DNA of 64,000 bases from Methylobacterium sp. C25. Lineage in GTDB: Bacteria > Pseudomonadota > Alphaproteobacteria > Rhizobiales > Beijerinckiaceae. The notes under the pieces were generated by a model, which was not told the origin of the DNA, searched no databases, and saw only the letters and a program-made list of their open reading frames with translations. The stretch lies in assembly GCF_021352225.1 (NCBI RefSeq), contig NZ_JAAUVI010000005.1:124001-188000 (forward strand). Reading direction: 5' to 3'. The position numbers were made by a program, and so were the translations under genes. Below, piece after piece: positions 1 to 8,259 of this stretch (positions are counted from its first letter, which is position 1; every line of letters begins with the position of its first letter).

Positions 1-1367
1 GGATCGACGTGGACGAGCTTCTTGTTCACGAACTCCTCGATGCCGGCCTCCGACAATTCACGGCCGAAGCCGGAATTCTTGGCGCCGCCGAAGGGCAATT
101 GCGGCGTGGTGCCGAAGGGGCGATTCACGAAGACCATGCCGCTGTCGATCTGTGCGGCGATGCGGGCGCCGCGCGCCGTATCCGCCGTGAAGACCGAGGC
201 TCCGAGGCCATAGGCCGTGTCGTTGGCGAGCCGGATCGCCTCGTTTTCGTCCTCGACGACGAAGAACTGCGCCACGGGGCCGAACAGCTCCTCGCGGTAG
301 ACGGGGTTCTCGGGCGAGATGTCGGTGAGCACCGTTGGTTCCAGGTAGAAGCCGGCGCGGTCGATGCGGTGGCCGCCCACCGCGACCTTGGCTCCGCCGT
401 CCTTGGCACGGTGGATCTGGTCGACGAGCAGGTTGAGCTGCCGCTCCGAGGAGAGCGGACCGATCCCGGTCTCACCGTCGGCCGGATCGCCGGCCTTCAG
501 TGAGGCCATCGCCTGGCTGAAGCCGCCGAGGAAGGCCTGTCCGCGCTCCTTGCCGACCACGATGATGCGCTTCGAGGCGACGCAGCACTGCCCGCAATTG
601 AACAGGCGCCCGACCATGGCGCTGCCGATCGCCCATTCGAGGGGCGCGTCCTCCAGCACGATGAGCGGGTCGCTGCCGCCGAGCTCGAGCACCGCCTTCT
701 TGAGGTTGCGTCCAGCGCGCTCGGCGACGGATGAGCCGGCGCGCTCGCTGCCGGTCAGGGTGACGCCGCGGACGCGCGGATCGTCGATCAGCCGGCCGGC
801 CTGCTCGATGGTGGCGAAGATGTTGGTGTAGACGCCCTCGGGCGCGCCGGCCTCCTCGAACAGCCGGGCGAAGGCGAGCGCCGATTGCGGTACGCTCTCG
901 GCGTGCTTGAGCAGCACCACGTTGCCGGCCATGAGCTGCGGGCCGACCACGCGAGCGACCTGGTAATACGGGAAGTTCCAGGGCTCGATCGCCAGCAGCA
1001 CGCCGATCGGGTCGATCTGGACTTCGGCGTTCGGGACATCCGCGACGGGTTTGGGCTTCAGAAAGCCCTCGGCGCGTGCGGCATAATATTCGAGGATGCC
1101 GGCGGCGAGGTCGATCTCGGCATGGGCCTCCATGGCCCGCTTGCCGACCTCCAGAACCAGGTAGCCGGTATATTCGTCGATCCGCTCGCGCAGGATCGCG
1201 GCGGCCTTGGCCATGACCTTGGCCCGCTCCGCGACGCTGCGCTTGCGCCAGTCATTCCGGAACGTGTCGTGCGCCGTGGCGAGCACGCGGTCCAGGTCGC
1301 GATCGCTGATCGCCGCGAAGGTCTCGACCACCTGTCCGGTAGCCGGGTTCACAGTCTGATAGGTCAT
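1..1367 (-). CDS. NAD(P)-dependent aldehyde dehydrogenase, succinate-semialdehyde dehydrogenase type (3' end outside window)
   Basis: Cytosolic ALDH-superfamily enzyme that oxidises an aldehyde, probably succinate semialdehyde, to the acid. About 455 residues are visible and the C-terminus runs off the left edge. Seen: EPWNFP with Asn131, the LELGG glutamate (Glu228) and the catalytic FNCGQCC segment with nucleophile Cys262. These match ALDH active-site signatures. The ATG at 1367 is preceded by GAGGAGAG, a strong ribosome site, which fixes the start. It is divergent from an HxlR regulator, with repeats between the two genes, so that regulator probably controls it. Substrate is inferred from overall resemblance to the GabD/Sad branch; other semialdehydes are possible. 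Confidence 0.85.
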   Translation of the reverse strand, partial: MTYQTVNPATGQVVETFAAISDRDLDRVLATAHDTFRNDWRKRSVAERAKVMAKAAAILRERIDEYTGYLVLEVGKRAMEAHAEIDLAAGILEYYAARAEGFLKPKPVADVPNAEVQIDPIGVLLAIEPWNFPYYQVARVVGPQLMAGNVVLLKHAESVPQSALAFARLFEEAGAPEGVYTNIFATIEQAGRLIDDPRVRGVTLTGSERAGSSVAERAGRNLKKAVLELGGSDPLIVLEDAPLEWAIGSAMVGRLFNCGQCCVASKRIIVVGKERGQAFLGGFSQAMASLKAGDPADGETGIGPLSSERQLNLLVDQIHRAKDGGAKVAVGGHRIDRAGFYLEPTVLTDISPENPVYREELFGPVAQFFVVEDENEAIRLANDTAYGLGASVFTADTARGARIAAQIDSGMVFVNRPFGTTPQLPFGGAKNSGFGRELSEAGIEEFVNKKLVHVD

Positions 1368-1476
1368 CGAACTCTCCTCGAGAAAGATCGGAGCGGCCCG
1401 GCCTGCATGGGTCTTGGACGGCGCGGCCGCGTGCGGTCGCAAGATCGACGAGCGCGGCAGAATGCAGCCGCCATGT

Positions 1477-1530
1477 GGTTTAACTTTGCAACCTTTGACA
1501 CCTAAACCCGAGCGGTTTAGATTTGCAACC
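1477..1530. promoter_or_regulatory. Promoter and operator of the first HxlR gene / ALDH divergon
   Basis: Two 17-bp direct repeats lie at 1477-1493 and 1514-1530 (GGTTTAACTTTGCAACC and GGTTTAGATTTGCAACC, 15 of 17 identical). The second overlaps a perfect inverted repeat CTAAACC-N5-GGTTTAG at 1502-1520. A promoter-like pair TTGACA (1495-1500), 17 bp spacer, TAGATT (1518-1523) points toward the HxlR gene, so the inverted repeat fills the space between -35 and -10. This is a typical layout for autorepression. The binding protein is inferred. Confidence 0.6.
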
Positions 1531-1560
1531 GATTTCTTGCAGGCTGCGGCACCCGTTCCG

Positions 1561-2019
1561 ATGAAAGGAAAGAAGACCGACTTCACCGATGCCGATTGCG
1601 GCATCGCCCGCTCGCTGGGCGTCATTGGCGACTGGTGGTCTCTGCTGATCGTGCGCGAGGCGTTCCGCGGGGTTCAGCGCTTCAACGAGTTCCACAAGAG
1701 CCTCGGGATCGCGAAGAACATCCTCTCGGCGCGGCTCAAGAAGCTCGTCGACGAAGGCATCCTGAGGATCGAGGAGGACGAGCCGTCTTCCGGGAGGAGC
1801 CGCTACGTCCTGACCGAGAAGGGCGAGCGTCTGTACGTCGTGCTGATCGCCCTTTGGCAATGGGGCGAGGCCGACTGTTCGGACGAAGTCGCGCTCAGCC
1901 GCACGATGTTCGACGCGGTGACCGGCAAGCCGCTCGCGCGACTGGAGGTGAAGGGCGAGGACGGTCGCGTGGTCGGCGCGCGAGAATTCATGCCGGCGCC
2001 GAGGCCCGGCACGGCATGA
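1561..2019 (+). CDS. HxlR-family winged-helix transcriptional regulator
   Basis: DNA-binding regulator of 152 residues, the usual size for the family. Seen: the N-terminal conserved cysteine (Cys13) followed by the GVIGDWWSLLIVREA segment, then recognition helix and wing with FNEFHKSLGIAKNILSARLKKL. A start further upstream at 1414 is open, but that extension would cover the promoter/operator and reads unlike the family, so ATG 1561 was chosen. HxlR proteins often respond to aldehydes, quinones or redox stress through the conserved cysteine; the divergent aldehyde dehydrogenase fits an aldehyde-responsive switch, though that is inference. Confidence 0.88.
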   Translation: MKGKKTDFTDADCGIARSLGVIGDWWSLLIVREAFRGVQRFNEFHKSLGIAKNILSARLKKLVDEGILRIEEDEPSSGRSRYVLTEKGERLYVVLIALWQWGEADCSDEVALSRTMFDAVTGKPLARLEVKGEDGRVVGAREFMPAPRPGTA

Positions 2020-2037
2020 TGGCCTGCCGATGCGCCA

Positions 2038-3615
2038 TCAATGGGCATCGGCGCTGGGGCCCTTCGGCGGCCCGACCTTGCGCATCAGCGGCACGAGCGC
2101 CGTGGCGAACACGAAGCAGATCGTGATGGCGACGAAGGCGTCGGCATAGGTCATGGTCTGCGCTTCTCGGTAGGCGAGCGACCAGAGCTGCTTCACGGCG
2201 GCAGCGTGGCCGTGGTCGGCATCGCCCGAGAAGACCCCCGTCGTCCGGCTCTCGATTCCACGCATCGTCGCGAGCATCGTCGCGTTCGTCGTGTTGAGAT
2301 GTTCGGCGAGCCGCAGGAAATGCAGGTTGGTGCGATCGTTGAGGATCGTCGCGCAGGCGGCGATGCCGATGGCACCGCCGAGGTTGCGCATCAGGTTGAA
2401 CAGGCCCGAGGCGAGCTTGAGCTTGTTCGGGGCGAGGCCGCCGAGCGTCAGCGTCACGGTCGGCGCCACCGCGAATTGCTGGGCGAAGCCACGCATGGCC
2501 TGCGGCCAGAGCAATTCGGTCGAACCCCAGTCATGGGTGATCGGCGTGAAGTTCCACATGCTCAGGCCGAACAGGCCGAGCCCGAACATCATCAGCCAGC
2601 GCAGGTCGATGCGCTTGGCGAGGATCGCGTAGACCGGGATCGCCATCACCTGGAACACGCCGGTCGAGAACACGGCGAGGCCGATCTGCAGAGCCGAGAA
2701 GCCGCGCACGCGGCCGAGGAAGAGCGGCGTCAGGTAGATCGTCGCGAAGATGCCGATGCCGGTGATGAAGGAGAACAGGCAGCCGAGCGCGAAGTTGCGG
2801 CTCTTCAGCGCCGTTAGGTCGACGATCGGATGCGCGTAGGTGAGGCTGCGCCAGATGAAGCCGATCCCGGTGAGCACTGAGATCCAGGCCGTGGTGCGGA
2901 TGGTCGGGTCCTCGGTCCAGTTCCAGCGCGGGCCTTCTTCCAGGGTGTATTCGAGGCAGCCGAGACAGGCCGCCATCAGCACGATGCCGAGCCAGTCGGT
3001 GGTCTTGAGGAGCGACAGGTCGGGCTCGTCGACGCGCACCATGATCGGCACGACAATGGCGATGAACACGCCCGGCACGAGGTTCACGAAGAACAGCCAG
3101 TGCCAGGAATAGTTGTCGGTGATCCAGCCGCCGACCGTGGGTCCGAGCGTCGGCGCCAGCGAGGACAGCGCGCCGATGGTTGCCGCTGCGAGCTGGATCT
3201 TCTTGCCGGGGAAGAAGGCGAAGGCCGTGGTGAACACGGTCGGGATCATCGAGCCGCCGAGGAAACCCTGCAGCGCCCGGAAGGCGATCATGCTCTGGAT
3301 GTCCCAGGCCCAGCCGCAGAGCAGCGAGGTCGCCGTGAAGCCTGCTGCCGAGACGCAGAACAGCCAGCGGGTCGACATCACCCGGGCGAGGAAGCCCGAG
3401 AGCGGGATCACGATGATCTCGGCGATGAGGTAGCTCGTCTGCACCCAGGCCACTTCGTCCGGGCTCGCCGAGAGGCCCCCACCGATATCGCGCAGGGAGG
3501 CCGAGACGATCTGGATGTCGAGCAGCGCGATGAAGAAGCCGACGCACATCACCGCGAAGGCAAAGACCTTCTGGGAGTCGGAGAGCTCGCGCTTGGCCGG
3601 CGCGGCGGTGGTCAT
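2038..3615 (-). CDS. DHA2-family (EmrB/QacA-type) multidrug efflux permease
   Basis: Inner-membrane proton-driven drug exporter of 525 residues with about 14 hydrophobic segments, the length expected for DHA2/EmrB. Seen: the N-terminal FFIALLDIQIVSASL motif resembling the DHA2 motif D1 region (LDxTIVNVAL), and a following AWVQTSYLIAE segment. Its ATG overlaps the stop of the adaptor gene upstream (ATGA at 3612-3615), so the two are translationally coupled. It works with that HlyD/EmrA-type protein and an outer-membrane TolC-like channel encoded elsewhere. Substrate unknown; an HxlR regulator heads the operon. Confidence 0.9.
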   Translation of the reverse strand: MTTAAPAKRELSDSQKVFAFAVMCVGFFIALLDIQIVSASLRDIGGGLSASPDEVAWVQTSYLIAEIIVIPLSGFLARVMSTRWLFCVSAAGFTATSLLCGWAWDIQSMIAFRALQGFLGGSMIPTVFTTAFAFFPGKKIQLAAATIGALSSLAPTLGPTVGGWITDNYSWHWLFFVNLVPGVFIAIVVPIMVRVDEPDLSLLKTTDWLGIVLMAACLGCLEYTLEEGPRWNWTEDPTIRTTAWISVLTGIGFIWRSLTYAHPIVDLTALKSRNFALGCLFSFITGIGIFATIYLTPLFLGRVRGFSALQIGLAVFSTGVFQVMAIPVYAILAKRIDLRWLMMFGLGLFGLSMWNFTPITHDWGSTELLWPQAMRGFAQQFAVAPTVTLTLGGLAPNKLKLASGLFNLMRNLGGAIGIAACATILNDRTNLHFLRLAEHLNTTNATMLATMRGIESRTTGVFSGDADHGHAAAVKQLWSLAYREAQTMTYADAFVAITICFVFATALVPLMRKVGPPKGPSADAH

Positions 3616-4778
3616 CGGTCGAGCTGGCCGACCAGCTCCCCGTCGCGCTTGGCCGGGAAATCCGGTTCCGGGTTGCCGCCGCGGCGATCGACCGAGGCCG
3701 TGACCGAGAGGCCGGGGCGCAGCTTTCCGAGCCGACCACCCTCCCCGTCCAGGCGAATGCGCACCGGCACGCGCTGCACGATCTTGGTGAAGTTGCCGGT
3801 GGCGTTCTCGGGTGGCAGCACGCTGAACTGCGCGCCGGTGGCCGGCGCCAGGCTCTCGACATGGCCGGTGAAAACCTCGTCAGGCAGCACGTCGGCGACG
3901 ATGTTCGCGCTCTGGCCCGGCTTCATCTGCGCGAGCTGGCTTTCCTTGAAGTTCGCATCGACCCAGAGGCCGTCGGCCGGCACCAGCGCAACCAAGCTCA
4001 CCCCCGGCATGGCGTAGGAGCCGGTGCGGGCGCTGCGGTTGCCGACGAGACCGTCGATCGGCGCGCGGATCTCGGTGTAGCCGAGGTTGATCCGGGCGGT
4101 TTCGCGCTCGGCCCTCGCCTGATCGCGAGCAGCCTCGGCCTGCCGCTTCTGCGTGTCGATGACGGCGATGCGCCGCTCGGCGGCTTCGAGGTTCGCCTTG
4201 GACTTGTCCACGGCGGCCGAGGCCTTCTTGTCGTCGGCATCCGCTTGCTGGAAGCGCTGCTCGGATGCGTATTGATTGGCCGAGAGCTGGCGGTAGCGGG
4301 TGTAGTCGAAGCGGGTACGGGCCGCCTCGGCGCTCGCCGCCGCAAGGTCTGCCTTAGCCTGTGCGATCACCGCCTCCTGCAGATGGCGGTTGGCGTCGAG
4401 GTTGAGGAGCGTCGCCTCCTGGGCGGCCACGGCGGCTTCAGCCTTGGCGAGGGCCGCGCGGTAATCGCGGTCGTCGATGCGGATGAGCAGGTCGCCGGAG
4501 CGGACGCGCTGGTTGTCGGTGACGAGGACCTCCGAGACGAAGCCGGAGACGCGCGGCGCGATGACGGTGACGTCGCCGCCGACATAGGCGTCGTCCGTGC
4601 TCTCGAGGAAGCGGCCGGTCTCCCACCAGTAGCGACCGTAGATGCTCCCGCCGATGACGGCGATGAGCGCGATGCCGATCAAGGCAAGGCGCTTGATGGA
4701 GGGCCGCTTGCGCGAGGCCTTCTCCTGGGTCGGAGCCGACGTCTCCATCAGTGCGTCGACAGTTGCGGTGCCGCTCAT
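3612..4778 (-). CDS. HlyD/EmrA-family periplasmic adaptor of the efflux pump
   Basis: Membrane-fusion protein of 388 residues linking the EmrB-like permease to an outer-membrane channel. Seen: one N-terminal transmembrane segment (IKRLALIGIALIAVIGGSIYG), a lipoyl/barrel-sandwich half after ESTDDAYVGGDV, a long Ala/Glu/Lys-rich coiled-coil hairpin, then the second half with IRAPIDGLVGNR. The start at ATG 4778 gives a normal short cytosolic N-terminus and lies 20 bp after the HxlR stop. The longer open frame to 4925 would run into the regulator and is not used. Confidence 0.88.
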   Translation of the reverse strand: MSGTATVDALMETSAPTQEKASRKRPSIKRLALIGIALIAVIGGSIYGRYWWETGRFLESTDDAYVGGDVTVIAPRVSGFVSEVLVTDNQRVRSGDLLIRIDDRDYRAALAKAEAAVAAQEATLLNLDANRHLQEAVIAQAKADLAAASAEAARTRFDYTRYRQLSANQYASEQRFQQADADDKKASAAVDKSKANLEAAERRIAVIDTQKRQAEAARDQARAERETARINLGYTEIRAPIDGLVGNRSARTGSYAMPGVSLVALVPADGLWVDANFKESQLAQMKPGQSANIVADVLPDEVFTGHVESLAPATGAQFSVLPPENATGNFTKIVQRVPVRIRLDGEGGRLGKLRPGLSVTASVDRRGGNPEPDFPAKRDGELVGQLDR

Positions 4779-4797
4779 CGTTCCGTGCCCCTGTCGA

Positions 4798-5283
4798 TCA
4801 GATCGCCGTCTTCGGCTCGAAGCGGCGGCGCAGGCCCGGTGTCGCGGCCGGACCGGCGACGACGCGCACGCCCTTGGCGAGGGGGCGGCCGGTGCGGGCA
4901 TCGACCACCATCGGCTCGATGGCATCGCCGGTCTCGGGATCGGTCAGGACGACGCTCTCTCCTTCTGGTGCCAGATGCCGGTTGCCCCAGGCAAAGAGCG
5001 TCCAAAGGACGGGGCGGAAGTCGCGCCCCTTGTCGGTGAGGACGTATTCGTGGCGGGGCGGCCGCTCCTGGTAGAGCCGCCGTTCCAGCAGCCCGGCCTC
5101 GCACAGCCCCTTGAGGCGGCGCGTCAGCATGTTGGGCGCGATGCCGAGGCTCTGCGCGAATTGGTCGAAGCGCGTCAGCCCGTAATAGGCGTCCCGCAGG
5201 ATGAGGATGCTCCACCACTCGCCGACCTCTTCGAGGGAACGGGCGACGGGACACGGCATCTGGTCGAAGGATGTGCGTTGCAT
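4798..5283 (-). CDS. HxlR-family regulator heading the emrAB-like efflux operon
   Basis: Winged-helix regulator of 161 residues with the conserved N-terminal cysteine (Cys11, in QMPCPVARSLEEVGEWW) and the usual RFDQFAQSLGIAPNMLTRRLKGL recognition region. It is the first gene of a three-gene operon with the adaptor and permease, so it most likely represses its own operon. The frame opens earlier (ATG 5319), but that start lies inside a perfect palindrome that looks like the operator, and 5283 matches family N-termini better. The C-terminal stretch after the domain (PETGDAIEPMVVDARTG) is also seen in the first HxlR protein of this window, so the two are related paralogues. Confidence 0.88.
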   Translation of the reverse strand: MQRTSFDQMPCPVARSLEEVGEWWSILILRDAYYGLTRFDQFAQSLGIAPNMLTRRLKGLCEAGLLERRLYQERPPRHEYVLTDKGRDFRPVLWTLFAWGNRHLAPEGESVVLTDPETGDAIEPMVVDARTGRPLAKGVRVVAGPAATPGLRRRFEPKTAI

Positions 5284-5300
5284 GATGATAGTTACATCCG

Positions 5301-5321
5301 ACTTGCTTGCATGAAGCAAGT
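5301..5321. promoter_or_regulatory. 21-bp palindromic operator of the HxlR-emrAB operon
   Basis: ACTTGCTT-GCATG-AAGCAAGT: perfect 8-bp arms around a 5-bp centre, ending 18 bp upstream of the regulator start. On the minus strand a TTGCTT / TGTAAC pair with 17 bp spacing overlaps it, which would place transcription start very close to the ATG (short or absent leader). Geometry matches HxlR-type operators; the promoter call is weaker than the palindrome. Confidence 0.6.
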
Positions 5322-5675
5322 GACTTTGCGCACACGGACGATCGATTGGCGAGCTTGGGCCGCGGGGAAGGACGGCTTGGCGGCCGGAAACGGCTCAGCG
5401 CTGTGATCGATGCCAAGCGCAGTCCGTTCGGTTGGCGCACTGAATCCAGCCGGTAGGCTCGCTGCGCAGAGACAATCAAAAATCCGCTTCGATTCAACCA
5501 GATAGGGCGTGCGATATAAAGTCATCGCGCACGAATGACGCTTCTGAAGATATGACTGTTTAGATTTCGCAAATAGCCAAGCTTCAAACAATTGCTTTAG
5601 ACTTGAGCGATAACTTGACACAGAGGGCGAAATCGAAACGGATGAGTTCACGAGTTCCTGACTGGGGATCGCGTC
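5322..5675. other. Intergenic region upstream of the P450 gene
   Basis: Between the HxlR operator and the P450 start. No credible gene. The stretch 5450-5650 is visibly richer in A+T than its neighbours and contains TTGACA at 5615-5620, without a convincing -10 box. Confidence 0.4.
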
Positions 5676-7058
5676 ATGCCGAGCCTTGCAGGGTCAGCCA
5701 GTTTAGCTGGGCATCTGCCACCTTCAGGGCGTGCAGCGCCCGGTCCGAAGGGGTTGCCGCTCGTCGGCAGTCTGTTCGACTTCGCCCGAGATCCAATCGC
5801 GTTTTTCGAAGGCTGTGTGACCCAGTACGGCGACTTCGTTGCGTTCAGATTCGGCCCCCAGACATCGTTCCTCCTGAACGATCCGTCGGAGATCGAGCGC
5901 ATTTTCGTCAAGGAACACAAGGCGTTCCCAAAGGCAGAGCATTTCTGGCGGCAAGTGAGGGCTGTCTTCGGCGATGGTTTGCTGAGCAGCGAGGGCGCCT
6001 TCTGGCAGCGACAGCGCCGCCTCGCGGCTCCGGCGTTCACGCCGCTCGCGCTCTCCCACTACGCTCGGGCCATCGTGCTCGCCAGTGAGCAGATGGTCAG
6101 CTCATGGCAAAGTGGCGAGGTGCGAGACATCCACGCCGACATGATGGGCCTCACGCTCAAAATCACGGCGCAGGCGCTGTTTGGCACCCAGGTCGATGAC
6201 GACGTAGCGGAGGTGGACGCGGCGCTCGACGACGTCATGGAGGAGATTGCGGCACGCATCAAACGTCCGATCCTGATTCCCGATGCCGTGCCGCTGCCCG
6301 GCCACCTCCGATATCGCCGTGGCCTGACGCGCCTCAACGCCATCGTCGAGCGGATCATATCGGAGCGCCGGGCCTCGCCGATCGAGACGAACGACCTCCT
6401 GAGTCATCTCATTCACGCGCGCGACGAAGACGGGTCGAAAATGTCTGATCGTCAGCTGCGAGACGAGGTCATCACCTTTCTATTGGCCGGTCACGAAACG
6501 ACGGCGCTGGCACTCTCTTGGTCGATCTATCTGCTCGGGCAGCATCCTGAGATCGACGCGTATGCCGCGACTGAAGCACAGCGCGAAGCGAAACAGGGAG
6601 CAGAGCCAACGGACTACATTCCACGTCTACATCGCTGCAGTCATGTGATCACCGAAAGTATGCGCCTCTATCCGCCCGCGTGGGGGTTGAGCCGCGAAGC
6701 CGCACGCGACTGTGAGATCGGCGGCTATCGGGTCAAAGCGAAAACACCGATCTTCACGTTACCTTGGATCCTTCACCGTGATGCCCGGTACTTCGATGAG
6801 CCGTTGACCTTCCGCCCGCAGCGCTGGGAGGATGGCCTGGCGCAGCGATTGCCGCGCTTTGCCTATCTGCCGTTTGGTGGCGGTCCACGCATTTGCATAG
6901 GCAACCGGTTCGCCCTGATGGAGGCGACGGCCGTATTGGCGACACTGCTGCGACGGTTCCGGTTCGTCGGTCAGTCGGATCGGGCGCCGAAGCCGTTCCC
7001 CTCGATCACGCTTCGGCCCAAGGGCGGCGTGTGGGTGAAACTCGAAGCGAGATCCTGA
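5676..7058 (+). CDS. Cytochrome P450
   Basis: Soluble bacterial P450 monooxygenase of 460 residues. Seen: N-terminal PGPKGLPLVGSL proline-rich start of the fold, I-helix oxygen-binding AGHETT (271-276), ExxR motif ESMR (327-330), and the haem loop FGGGPRICIGNR with axial Cys407. The overall pattern (PGP..LPLVG start, AFTP, HETTA) resembles the CYP4/CYP110/CYP120-like class that oxidises fatty acids or terpenoid-like lipids more than camphor-type P450s. No ferredoxin or reductase gene is adjacent, so redox partners are encoded elsewhere. Substrate unknown. Confidence 0.93.
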   Translation: MPSLAGSASLAGHLPPSGRAAPGPKGLPLVGSLFDFARDPIAFFEGCVTQYGDFVAFRFGPQTSFLLNDPSEIERIFVKEHKAFPKAEHFWRQVRAVFGDGLLSSEGAFWQRQRRLAAPAFTPLALSHYARAIVLASEQMVSSWQSGEVRDIHADMMGLTLKITAQALFGTQVDDDVAEVDAALDDVMEEIAARIKRPILIPDAVPLPGHLRYRRGLTRLNAIVERIISERRASPIETNDLLSHLIHARDEDGSKMSDRQLRDEVITFLLAGHETTALALSWSIYLLGQHPEIDAYAATEAQREAKQGAEPTDYIPRLHRCSHVITESMRLYPPAWGLSREAARDCEIGGYRVKAKTPIFTLPWILHRDARYFDEPLTFRPQRWEDGLAQRLPRFAYLPFGGGPRICIGNRFALMEATAVLATLLRRFRFVGQSDRAPKPFPSITLRPKGGVWVKLEARS

Positions 7059-7092
7059 GGGCGACGATTGCAGCCACTCGCTTGGCTCGCGC

Positions 7093-7521
7093 TCAGCCGC
7101 GCGAGAGGATCTCGATGGTGCGCGGGTCTTCCTCGCCGTTGAAATAGGCGGTGAGTGCTTCGCCGAACTCCGGAAGGCTCGGGTCCGCGCGCGAGAACAG
7201 GGTCATGCTGGAGCGGAATTTCATGTCGTCCGGCGATCCGAAAATGTCGTGCGCCGTGCGGCCACTCACGGCGTTGACGGCCGCCGTGCAGGCTCGCAGG
7301 CGGTTGCCCAGGACGGGGTGCTGCAGGTAGGCGCGCGCCTCCTCGAGGCCGCCGATTGCGTAGCGTCGCGCCATCTCGCTCGCGCCGAGGCCGGAGCACT
7401 GCGGGAAGACGAACCACATCCAGTGGCTGCGCTTGCGGCCCGCGGCGAGTTCCCGGAGCGCCTGATCGAAGGTCGTGGTCTGAGCCTCGATGAAACGGTC
7501 GAGGTCATAGGGGTCGGCCAT
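7093..7521 (-). CDS. DUF1810 family protein
   Basis: Conserved 142-residue cytosolic protein. Seen: the family start YDLDRFIEAQ, the central SHWMWFVFPQ, YAI segment, and the MKFRSSMTLFS region near the C-terminus, all typical of DUF1810. Biochemical role unknown. Convergent with the P450 gene; the two stops are 34 bp apart with no obvious terminator. Confidence 0.9.
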   Translation of the reverse strand: MADPYDLDRFIEAQTTTFDQALRELAAGRKRSHWMWFVFPQCSGLGASEMARRYAIGGLEEARAYLQHPVLGNRLRACTAAVNAVSGRTAHDIFGSPDDMKFRSSMTLFSRADPSLPEFGEALTAYFNGEEDPRTIEILSRG

Positions 7522-7691
7522 GGGCGTTCCAGCGGTTCACGAGAGACCAACTCCGCGGATGCCGCGCCAGGTCCCCGCCGGCGCATGACGGTTACCTCTC
7601 GGAAACAAGAAAATCCGTCTGGCAACGGGGGTTAGACACAGCCGGGCAATAGAGCGGAGTCAGAACTCTTGCGCAGAGAGGGAGAGTAGCC

Positions 7692-7811
7692 ATGTCCGGG
7701 AAATGGATCGAGGCCAAAGGCGATTGGGTAATCGACATGACGTTGCTCGGGTCAGGTGCGCTATCGATCGCCTTCGCGGTCACCATTGGATTGCTCGCGC
7801 TGGTTCGGTGA
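7692..7811 (+). CDS. Small single-pass membrane protein (39 aa)
   Basis: Short reading frame with a good GGGAGAG ribosome site just upstream of ATG. The product has a polar start (MSGKWIEAKGDW) followed by one hydrophobic helix (LLGSGALSIAFAVTIGLLALV). It is followed at once by a 26-bp palindrome that can act as terminator. Function unknown. The ribosome site, hydrophobic helix and terminator together make it a likely real gene. Confidence 0.5.
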   Translation: MSGKWIEAKGDWVIDMTLLGSGALSIAFAVTIGLLALVR

Positions 7812-7812
7812 G

Positions 7813-7838
7813 CGAGGTCGCGTCCGGACGCGACCTCG
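7813..7838 (+). terminator. Stem-loop after the 39-aa gene
   Basis: Perfect 26-bp palindrome (CGAGGTCGCGTCC and its complement) directly after the stop codon. No T-run follows, so termination strength is uncertain. Confidence 0.4.
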
Positions 7839-7912
7839 GATCGCACCGGGTGCCGTAACCCTTGGCGCGCGTCGGACGTTGTGATGTCATGAGCCGTTCC
7901 CTGGGAGGCGTC

Positions 7913-8137
7913 ATGTCCGACATTCGCAAGCACCGCGCATTCGACGGGCGTTGCACGGTCTTCGCGGGCGAGGGCCTGATCATCTCCAACCTCTCCGATG
8001 AGACTGCGGACCTCGTCGTCGCGCATCTCTCCGGTGGTCCGCCCACGACGAGCAGCGCCCGCACGGTCGGCGGCCGTCGTCTGAAGGCCTCCCCTGATTC
8101 GCCGCGCATGCGGGCCTCTGGCCGTCGGACGAACTGA
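7913..8137 (+). CDS. Hypothetical protein (74 aa)
   Basis: Reading frame with GGGAGGC five bases before ATG 7913. Product starts MSDIRKHRAFDGRC and ends in a basic, Ser/Arg-rich tail. The N-terminal half (CTVFAGEGLIISNLSDETADLVV) is compatible with a small folded domain; the tail looks disordered. No family recognised. Confidence 0.4.
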   Translation: MSDIRKHRAFDGRCTVFAGEGLIISNLSDETADLVVAHLSGGPPTTSSARTVGGRRLKASPDSPRMRASGRRTN

Positions 8138-8259
8138 TCGAAATCCGGTTCGGACGGAACCGGCTGGACCGGCCTCGCGTCTTCCGCGGCCCCTCCCCTG
8201 ACCGTGCATGGCGCGATGCGAGGCGAGGCCTCGTTCGACGAGATGGCCTGCTACGATCG

